In this document: in pieces, positions 56,080 to 64,000 of the stretch
How the letters are laid out: each line of letters begins with the position of its first letter
Numbering within the stretch: the stretch's first letter is position 1
Assembly (NCBI GenBank): GCA_030998225.1
Contig: JAPYXD010000608.1
Span: 92,501-156,500, forward strand
From: Diplolepis rosae
Taxonomy: Eukaryota > Arthropoda > Insecta > Hymenoptera > Diplolepididae
Length of the DNA: 64,000 nt
Reading direction: 5' to 3'
Program-made: the position numbers and the translations under genes
The notes under the pieces: model-generated
What the model was told of the DNA's origin: nothing
Database searches by the model: none
The model's input: only the letters and a program-made list of their open reading frames with translations

Positions 56080-56260
56080 GTAATGACGTCTCACATATAT
56101 TTTCTAGAAATTTCTGACGTCACACAATGAAGAATAGGTATTTTTCAAGAAGATTATGACGTCAAACAATAAGAAAATGGTTCTATTCCATACCAAGACT
56201 GAAAGATTATAATGTCATGCAATTAAAAAATGGTTCTATTCCATGCTATGTCTCGAAGCT
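56080..56260. repeat. Degenerate tandem repeat with TGACGTCA-like words
   Basis: Three to four units of about 55-60 bp, each with a word like ATGACGTCA-A-ACAAT followed by AATGGTTCTATTCCAT (TGACGTCA at 56134 and 56158, TAATGTCA at 56210). Order and spacing are preserved while the sequence has drifted. Confidence 0.6.
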
Positions 56261-56404
56261 TATATCATGAAAAGTGCTCGAAGACAAGAAGGTTCTCAAA
56301 GGTAAACTGTACGTGTACTGTTTCCAGAAAGAACTTGACGTATGTTGATTGTTGAAATGATGAAAATATTCTTTGGAAATAAGAGCAGGGTTTATGAATG
56401 CTTT

Positions 56405-56550
56405 AGATGTTTAATAGTAATAAATAGGATAACCTCGTCTTCAAATCTTAGTATCAAGTTACATCAAATAAATTTGGCGTAAGTTGCGTTTATAGTAATA
56501 AAATTAGATAACGATATCCTTTTGGTATCAAGTTACATTGAATAAATGAT
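56405..56550. repeat. Two-copy tandem repeat
   Basis: TATCAAGTTACAT followed by -AATAAAT occurs at 56451 and 56526, preceded in both by TAGTAATAAA. Confidence 0.6.
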
Positions 56551-57275
56551 TTCGAGATCTTTATTTGCTTCACATCAAAGTTAGTGCATTATTTATTTAA
56601 TGCGTAAAAATATTATTCTGGACACACATGCACTTATAGATAATAATTTAATTATAGATTTTTTCTTTAAATCTCTTTTCGTTGCTTAGGATGTTTTGAA
56701 AGACAAATATTTCTTGGAATCGCGTAGATAAACATTTAATTATGATTTTTTATGGAATTTCGTCTCCTCACTCAACATTTTTATTGTAATAAATTAGATA
56801 TGAGAAATGTGAAAGTGAAGGACAAATAACTAAAAAATATTTTTCAGAATTGGAGAGTGGAGGTATAAGAATGCAGTTGATATTGTTTAACACTATATTA
56901 TGATTTTTTCGTGAAATCTTGTATTATTGCTTAGGAGCTGTTAATTTCGATTGTTGCCCAAAACTCGTTTCGTATCCGTGAAACTTCTGAAGTGACAACC
57001 ACTGCACTTCTCATACAGCATGCATGCTGATTTATCTCGATCAAAATTAGGCAATAATGTGTTCTGTTGTTAAAGCATTATTGAAAATGACAATCAAATT
57101 GATTTTTTTAATCACTCATGGTTAACTTTGCCGTCTTGAATTTAAACGATTTTTTTCTCCGTGTAAAATTACACGATGAAAATGTTTAAATAATATAAAA
57201 TTGCTTTATACAGATACAGATAGTTTGATATATTACATCACTATTCCAAATTTTTATAACTGCATAAATCACAAT
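56551..57275. other. Region without a supported gene
   Basis: A CTCCGTGTA end of the TACACGGAG family lies at 57157-57165. Otherwise nothing recognised. Confidence 0.4.
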
Positions 57276-57690
57276 TGTAACACAGCACTCTCCAAGCCCC
57301 TGTAGAACGGCAACCTTGCTTGCGACCCAGTGGAAGGAAGAGCGAAATGGCCTGCATACAGGCGACAACACTAGGCGCAGGCGCATCATCCCCACCGACA
57401 AGCCATGGACCAAAGTGGGAGGCTGGATCCGCGAGGATAAAAGCGGGATGCTGAGCCTGGAGGAGCATTCTGGCGGCTTGCAAGCGAGCTGCAGCCAACT
57501 CTTGGGTGAACTTCGGGGCAGGTTGAAGGTTTTCTGCCTTCAAGTGAGTTTTGAAGAGCTTCTTGAGATCTTTTGGGGCAGGCTGAGAGTTTTCCGCTCT
57601 CAGACGAGTTTTGAAGGATGTCGCTTTTTAAGGTATAAAGAAGTAGAACACAAGAAAAAGAAACAAAATCAAAATAAGGACAGGAGAAGT
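57276..57690 (+). repeat. 5' LTR of gypsy copy B
   Basis: Starts TGTAACAC. It shares with copy A a GCCCCTGTAGA block, GGCAACC, GGCGCAGGCGCA-like sequence, GATAAAA (TATA-like, about 57437) and GGGATGCTG. Two stem-loops follow. The 3' border is approximate. Confidence 0.8.
57523..57603 (+). ncRNA. Stem-loops in gypsy copy B LTR
   Basis: TTGAAGG/CCTTCAA (57523-57543) and CTGAGAG/CTCTCAG (57583-57603). Both are preceded by GGGGCAGG and followed by a GAGTTTTGAAG block. The stems differ from those of copy A but are fully paired. Confidence 0.6.
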
Positions 57691-57929
57691 GTTGTTAGGT
57701 ACACAGATTAAAAGACAACAGTATACAATCAAAATTTGCTTAGGCCTGGAAAAATGAGTCGTCAAGGGCTACGATCATCAAGAACAGAGGACAATATTTC
57801 GAGGCATGAGTTCGCACAGGATAATATAGAACAGAGTTAGCTGGATCAAGCAATAGTTGAGATATAGGAAGAAAGCAGATCAACCAACAGGCTGGATTTA
57901 GGGGGTATACCACAAAGAAGAGACTAACA

Positions 57930-59027
57930 ATGGAAGGACTCCCAGAGTCAATAGCAAAGAAAATAGAAGAATTAGAAAAAAGAGTGAAGCAAGTGATTAA
58001 CGAGAAGATGAGAAGAAGAGGAAAACTAGAAGCAAAGAAAGATAAGAATCTACAGAAAAAGCTGATAAGGATGGAGGCAGGAATCAACCGCTTACTAGAG
58101 ATAACCACTGAAGTCAGACAAACCCTGGAGGAAAAAAGTACCCGTATAGAAGGCCAATTCAGCAGGCTAGAGGCTCAGCAAACAAGAATAATAGAGACGA
58201 TAAACGTGGAGGAAGGAAGAGGGGAAGAATGTAGAGGATTAGGGAGGAGACAGAATATCAAATATGTATTTCCAGAATTTCAGGAAAACACAAGCCCGAT
58301 TCGGTATATGAACCAGCTCAAGCAGTACTGGGAAGTCGTGAAGCCGAGAGATAATGATACGCATTATCTAATAGAGAAGTCACTTTGTGGACCACACCAG
58401 GAGATTGGTGGCAAATAATTAAGGAAGACGTGAGTGACCTTCAAGCATTTAAAAATAAGTTTTCGAGGAGGTTTTGCAACAATCAGGCTTATCACGAACT
58501 GAGGAGGAAACTAGAATTTGGGTCCCACCAAGGAAGTAGAATGGGGTCAAGAGCAGAATACGCCATACGATTATATGCAGAAGCGTAGGAACTACGCCTA
58601 ACGCTGCTGTCATGGTAAATTATTCAAAAGCTCGCCAGTTATTTTAACCAGGAGATAAAACATGCGATTATTGGACGTGGAATATCACATGTGGATGATC
58701 TGGCGGAGCTACTAGAGAACTTTGACAGGATAGGTCCGATCAACGTGAATAAAGAAGAAGTAAAAGAAGGAAAAACACAAAGTTTGACATACAATAACTA
58801 TCGAACCAATCGACCCCAGAAGCAATCATCATGGAAGGAAAAACCAAGAAGCAATCCCCATGAAAGAACGGAACAAATCCAACAACAGAATTCATCCCCA
58901 TGGCAGAGAAATTCACAAGGAAACCATGGAGGACAGATAGATAGAAATGTGAAATACAACAGTAGGCCTGTCGAGAACAGAACATGGAGAAGTAATCCGC
59001 AGTCCACGCACCACATGCGCAATATAT
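57930..59027 (+). pseudogene. gag: Gag of gypsy copy B
   Basis: ATG at 57930. An N-terminal coiled coil (IAKKIEELEKRVKQVINEKM onward) is followed by a capsid-like region (YVFPEFQENTSPIRYMNQLK, then in the next frame WWQIIKEDV...FSRRFCNNQAYHELRRKLE) and a Gln/Asn/Arg-rich tail ending MRNI. There is no zinc knuckle. A frameshift near 58390-58415 and a TAG at about 58587 break it. The long coiled coil followed by a retrotransposon capsid domain is common in insect gypsy-like Gag. Confidence 0.8.
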
Positions 59028-60151
59028 AGGTGGGGATAGAAACACATCAAGAAGATATCGAGGAAGAAAGAACCATGGATCCAAAAACGGGAAACGAGTA
59101 CCAGCCACGTCTATGAAAAACGAGAATCATCAACAGATAGACGTGGCACAAGGAATCATAAAACAGAACAACATGCTGCAACAACCCAGGTAAGAACTTC
59201 TGGAAGAATCTGGAGAAACAGGAATGAGAAAGCGCACCAAGTGTTACGTGGCAAACATCCTCGTAGGGGGAATCCTCACAACAGCACTGATAGATACAAG
59301 AGCCGAACTCACGTGCCTATCAGAAGAGTTCGTGAACAAAAATAAGGAAAGACTGCTGCAAGTATGTCCGACACTACCGATCAATGGATTATAGGAATTG
59401 ATTTACTAGACAAATTCAGAAACCAAATTGACCTAGACAGTAAAACTATAATATTCCCACTCCTCGAGGGAAAACCATCCATCAGGATCATAAACGAGGA
59501 AATCACCAAGCATCCTGAAACAGAGACACACGCAATAAATTCCATCAGAAACGTAGGAAATAATGCAAAAGTGAGCAAAGAGGAAATACGAATGAAAATA
59601 GAAGAAACAAACCTGATTATCTCTAACGGAAAGAAGCGGCTCGAAGACCTCTGGAAGTATAAAGCTGTATTCAGGAAGACACCCGGCAGACTCACAATAT
59701 ATCGACATAGACTGCAGGTAAAAGAAAATCAAGCCTTCATCGGGAGGAGTTATCCAGTGCCAATAGCCTACCGCGAAAAAGTGAACGAAGATATAAAAAG
59801 GATGTTGGAGATGGGGATAATCCAGCGATCAAGCAACTCATATATCAACCCAATAGTACCTGTAATAAAAAAAGATGGCACAGTAAGATTATGTCTAGAT
59901 GCCAGAAAATTGAACGACATCTTGCTAGAAGATTGGGAATGTCCAGAACCTGTAGGGATCCTATTTCAGAAGTGTAAGGGAAGTAAGGTTATGTCAAGTC
60001 TCGATATGACCAGCAGTTTCTGGCAAGTGCCACTCGAAGAAAACTCAAAGCAATATACAGCATTCCACTATCGAGAAAAAAGTTATTAATTCAGCGTTGT
60101 ACCATTCGCCCTGAAAAATAACACTGCGTCATTAGTAAGAGGACTAGACAA

Positions 60152-60696
60152 CTTTGTAGCTTGGGCGGGTAGTAAACAGCCCAGGGATACCTAAAGCCTC
60201 CATGGGCAAACTCCACGATCTTAAAGCGAAACTCACTCACATCCGCAAAGGTGGGAGGGCGGGTGGCACGCAAGCTTACTATCCACAAATCTAACTACTC
60301 CGGCCACCAAGATCGCAAACGTGGAAAAACTGGGTCCGGCGTACTATCGAAGGAATAAAAGCCGATCGACAGACGTCCATTGGACCCGTCAGTTGTTCAC
60401 TGGTATGAAGGCTAGTAAAGGAGCCAAGTTAGCCGTGCTTGCCCCACGCAGCTCATTGCCCCATAACCTCTCTACCCGCGAGCCCCACTTAAGGGGTACT
60501 CGTAAGGCAGTACAGGAATACAGGGTCGAGCACCGAGCACGTCTCAAGCACGTTACCCAGCGGGTATGACGAGGACGTCCAGCTTCCATTTTGCACAAAA
60601 ATGCTCCTGAAAAGCACCTAGGCCATGCGTTCAACAAGGGTGCTAAATGGGGTCTTGGGGACCCCACCCGGTGCAGCGTCCTAAGCCATCCCGTCG
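60152..60696. mobile_element. 545-bp insertion with 14-bp target duplication
   Basis: AGAGGACTAGACAA occurs at 60138-60151 and 60697-60710. Removing one copy plus the insert rejoins reverse transcriptase. The insert is GC-richer than its host, has no terminal inverted repeat and no poly-A. A long duplication without inverted repeats suggests target-primed insertion (non-LTR type or a SINE-like element without an A tail). It has short open frames on both strands but nothing I recognise. Confidence 0.75.
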
Positions 60697-61213
60697 AGAG
60701 GACTAGACAAAGCATTGCAAGGAGCCGGGGATCACATAATATCGTTCGTGGATGATAGCCGCGTGATATCGGAATCTGTACAACATTATTTCGAGCATTT
60801 GGAGGAGCTTCTGACACGACTGGAAAAAAATAATTTAATTCTTAAGCTAAGCAAATCAAACTTCTTCAAGAAGGAGACGAAATTTTTAGGTTTTGTTCTA
60901 ACAACAGAAGGAATCAAATCAGACCCAGACAAAGTACAAGGGATTACCGACTTTCCAACGCCAAAAAATGTCAAGCAACTGAGAGGCTTCCTAGGGCTGG
61001 TAAACTTCTACTCAAAATTTAGTAGCATGCATGGAGAAGAAACAGTACCTTTACTACATTTGGTAAAAAAGGGAGCACAATGGAAATGGGATGGGGACAT
61101 GCAAGGTTGTTTTAACAGAGTTAAACAACTGGTTAGCAAAACTAGAACTCTATACTTCCCGGATCCAAAGAAATCATACTATCTTGAAACGGACGCAAGC
61201 AACTATGCATTAG

Positions 61214-61365
61214 TGTTGGCTTATATACAACGATAACCGTTTAAACTCGAATTGCGGAAATACCTAAAATCCTCTAAACACATAAAGGGCCGTCCTGTTT
61301 TACTCTGTGTAATTTATGTTTGTCTATAAATAAAGACTCTTTATAAACAGCATATATTAACAACA
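61214..61365. mobile_element. Short solo LTR with 5-bp target duplication
   Basis: 152 bp from TGTTGG to CAACA, flanked by ATTAG at 61209-61213 and 61366-61370. It contains AATAAA (61328-61333). It lies within the RNase H coding region of copy B. The ends are copia-like, but the sequence is not that of the copia LTR at 55407. Confidence 0.85.
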
Positions 61366-62885
61366 ATTAGGAGCAATATTATACCAGAAAAACGATAAAC
61401 AGGAGAAGGAAATAATCATACTAGCCAGCAGAACCCTCAAGGGCCCTACATTATCATATTTTACCACCGAGAAGGAGCTCCTAGCGATCGTGTGAGCACT
61501 ACAAAAATTCAGGACGTACTTACAGGGAACCACATAATAAGTCGAACAGAACACATGGCACTAACCTTCTTAAAAACATGCAAATTCACAAATGCACGTC
61601 TGACTTGCTGGATTCTAGCCATACAAGACTACTATATCACAATGGAACATTGTCCAGGAAAAGAGAACGTTGCTCCTAATCTGCTCAGTAGACAGCATTC
61701 AGAGAAACACTGGGAGAAAAAAGAGACATAAAACAGATATGTATAAAAGCACTCAAGTATAAATGGTCAAGTGAGCTTGAAAATAACCTAAAGAACATAC
61801 AAAAACTTCAACGAGAAGATATGCGGGTTAACAGAATTATCCTAACATTGGAAAAAGACACAAAGCACACATCTCGTTTTACAATAAACAAGAGAATACT
61901 ATATCAAAAATCACTAGAAGGAGAGCGAATATACTTACCAATCAAAATTTTGAAGAGGTTAATCTGGGAATGCCATGTGGCGTTATGGACACACGGGAGC
62001 AGACAAGAATCACAACATCATTAAAGAATACTTCTACTACCCACGATTGGCGAAGATAATTCTAAAAACTCTAAGCACGTGTGATTCATGCCAACGAAAC
62101 AAGATCACGACGAAATCATCATCCTTCATCCTAGAATCCGTACAACCAGAAGAGCTACTGGAACTGCTGTTGATCAATTTCTTTGGATCCCAGACAAAAA
62201 CAAGATATGGATATGAATACGTTTTGGTGGTAATGGACACATTCACAAATTACACAAAACTATACCCACTGAGAAAGGCAACTAGTGAAGCCACGATACG
62301 AAAAATAGAAGATCTCATAAGAAACATAGCAAAGCCACAAAAAATCTAGCTGATCGAGGTACACAGTTCACCAGTAAGAAATGGAAAGAGGCACTTAAAG
62401 AATGAGAGATAAAATTAATTCTAACCTTAATTCGACATCGACAAGCAAACATAGTCGAAAGAGTGAATCGAGAGCTAGCAAGATTATTTTGGATATTTCG
62501 GCCAGCGGATAGACACGACTCATGGTATAGCCGGATAGAAGAAATTGAAACAATACTCAATGAATCCTATCATGATACAATAGAGATTACACCACATTAG
62601 GAAGCAAGGTTCCTTTTCCTCTACGAAGAACCCTATAAGGTGAAAAAGAGGATCGCACGAAACACGTACATCCTCAGCAATACAGAGCCTGAGCGGGAGA
62701 GGGCGCAATTCCCTGCGTAGACCTTAAGCCATACCGCACGGATCGTCATGGAGGAGTGGGGGTAACGAAGCAAGGAGGGGACAGCGTCAGCGATGATTCA
62801 CCGGAGAAAGCGTCAAAGAAAGAAAAGGCACTAATGCATTAGTTTTTCCTGAGACACTGAGACGGAAAAATAAAAACACACAAGA

Positions 62886-63480
62886 TGCCAGAGATCGCTA
62901 CCCATACCGAAGCCAAGGACACTCATCACAATCATCACGTGCGATGAAGGAGATAAACGCTCATCCAAGAAGAATAAGCAACAGGAAGAGCAAACCAGCG
63001 CTAAAAGCAGGAATGAGGATATCAGCGGTGAACACTGACAACGTACAAAAGGCAAAAACGCACAGAAAAAGTTTCGGGACAGATGAATGGACACGAATCA
63101 AAGAAGAGGAAGAGGTGATAGCGTTAAAGGAGATAAATCACATAGGAGCCCCGACAACGAACATGCAGAATGAAGCAACAGGCAGCAAGCGTACATGAAG
63201 GCATGCAGGAGTCAGCAGACAAGAGAAGCTCTATGCTGACCTACTAAGAAGCAAAGCAATAGGGAAGCAGAAGAGAATGAGAGGTAGGGAGAACAAAGAA
63301 AACTCAGAAGGGGAAAGAAGGAAAAGCATAGAGGTAAGAAAAAGAATAAGGATGGAACGAGAAAATCAGGAATGGTTACAAAAGTTCCGAGAGTAGTCAT
63401 CAAGCCAAGAATGGCCAATAAAAAAGAAGTGGCAACGTACTCAGGAATCGGCAGAAGGAAGGCAGGCGATAATTACCAAC
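62886..63480 (+). pseudogene. Third ORF of gypsy copy B, broken
   Basis: Begins MPEIATHTEAKDT like copy A. Later pieces in other frames include RQEKLYADLLRSK (63219-63260), ERENQEWLQKF (63357-63390) and SSSQEWPI (63397-63420), which parallel copy A. Many stops. Confidence 0.6.
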
Positions 63481-63539
63481 CGGGAGACTCGTCTTCTTTT
63501 AAAATTTTGATCTCGGTGAGGAAAAGAAAGAAAAAGAAG

Positions 63540-64000
63540 CCACAAGCAAGCCGCAGCCAACCCTTGGAAGCACTTCGGGGCAGGTTGAAGGTTTTCTGCC
63601 ATCAACTGAGTTTTGAAAGTTTTTGTCTTGAGATCTTTCGGAGCACCCTGAGAGTTTGCTTCTCTTAGACGAGTTTTGAAGGATCTCGCACTTTAAGGTA
63701 CGTTGGGCAGGGCCAGTGTTTTCTGCTCTGAGTCTGAGTTTGGCACCCTTAATCCCAAAAGAGACTCTAAGCAGTCTAGTTAATGAATTTGTTTTCACTA
63801 AAAGAATGTTTGAGAATCCCAGGCTGCGGCTACATGCAAGCTCAGTAGAAGCATTCATTGGATATTTTTAATTAGGGCAGAATAGATAGAATCTCAGATT
63901 CACTAAATTTCTTTTTCAGTTTAAGTGAAACAGGAAATTCAATTTACTTAAGGCTCTATCGGCCTTAAGGAACACATTCTCATCATGACACTCGCGCTTC
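63540..64000 (+). repeat. 3' LTR remnant of gypsy copy B
   Basis: Aligns with the 5' LTR from GCAAGC-GCAGCCAAC (63543) through GGGGCAGGTTGAAGGTTTTC (63577-63596), CTGAGAG (63648) and GAGTTTTGAAGG. The first about 200 bp of the LTR are missing, so it is joined directly to the end of the third ORF. The right border is not fixed. Confidence 0.75.

Larger units (their letters stand above)
59100..62720 (+). pseudogene. pol: Pol of gypsy copy B, broken
   Basis: The protease active site is altered to DTRA (59293-59304), where copy A has DTGA, and the region after it is deleted. Reverse transcriptase runs from about 59640 to 60137, is interrupted by a 545-bp insertion, and resumes with HIISFVDD (about 60735). 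RNase H (ETDASNYAL, about 61187-61213) is interrupted by a solo LTR. Integrase has Cys-Cys (CDSCQRNK), but the first catalytic Asp reads Asn (LINFFG, about 62173), and frameshifts occur near 61980 and 62350. The C-terminus is shortened by a deletion near 62600. Confidence 0.9.
57276..64000 (+). mobile_element. Ty3/gypsy retrotransposon, copy B, decayed
   Basis: Same family as 1-5290. It has a 5' LTR at 57276, gag 57930-59027, pol about 59100-62720, a third ORF 62886-63480 and a 3' LTR remnant from about 63540. Stops, frameshifts, lost catalytic residues and two insertions show it is dead. It supplies the gag sequence missing from copy A. Confidence 0.9.

Overview
This AT-rich window reads as the genome of an insect. 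It is built almost entirely of transposable elements in layers of nested insertion. Coding pieces match animal and mostly arthropod families: Ty3/gypsy, Ty1/copia with a copia-type primer site, Penelope, mariner, Tc3-like, hAT, TNP2-like and non-LTR elements. Introns have short AT-rich sequences and GT-AG ends. No bacterial operon, rRNA, CRISPR array or convincing single-copy host gene is visible. The order cannot be fixed from sequence alone.

Layout. 1-5.3 kb: right-hand part of a Ty3/gypsy element (copy A) with an unbroken 1128-aa Pol, a basic third ORF and a 3' LTR. 5.66-9.06 kb (minus): broken TNP2-like transposase gene. 9.77-12.6 kb (plus): eight-exon BEN-domain gene, divergent from the transposase and probably part of the same two-gene transposon. 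13.3-17.4 kb: MITEs, a dead hAT gene and the RNase H end of a LINE. 18.4-18.7 kb: an unassigned coding-looking ORF. 18.9-25.3 kb: inverted-repeat elements, including a 596-bp element with 12-mer palindrome arrays, two related foldbacks, a second hAT remnant and a 2.2-kb palindrome carrying a 944-bp insertion. 26.4-34.1 kb: MITEs, many with clear target duplications. 34.7 kb: tRNA-like gene. 35.2-36.8 kb: broken mariner abutting an uncharacterised TIR element. 37.9-40.05 kb: Penelope-like reverse transcriptase split by a mariner. 40.8-41.2 kb: LINE ORF1 fragment. 41.4-43.0 kb: inverted partner of the 27-28.8 kb element. 44.1-44.7 kb: mariner remnant. 44.9-46.7 kb: a segmental duplication. 48.0-55.7 kb: a Ty1/copia element (minus) inserted into a Tc3-like transposase gene with a 5-bp duplication and itself hit by two inverted-repeat elements, one carrying a hammerhead-ribozyme-like motif. 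57.3 kb to the end: a second, decayed copy (B) of the gypsy family, with both LTRs represented and two insertions of its own.

The relationships are of parasites on parasites, so relative ages can be read: Tc3-like before copia before foldback; Penelope before mariner; gypsy B before its solo LTR and its 545-bp insertion. The two gypsy copies serve as comparative controls. Their LTRs share a series of stem-loops whose stems differ in sequence but stay complementary, the strongest sign here of an undescribed functional RNA structure.
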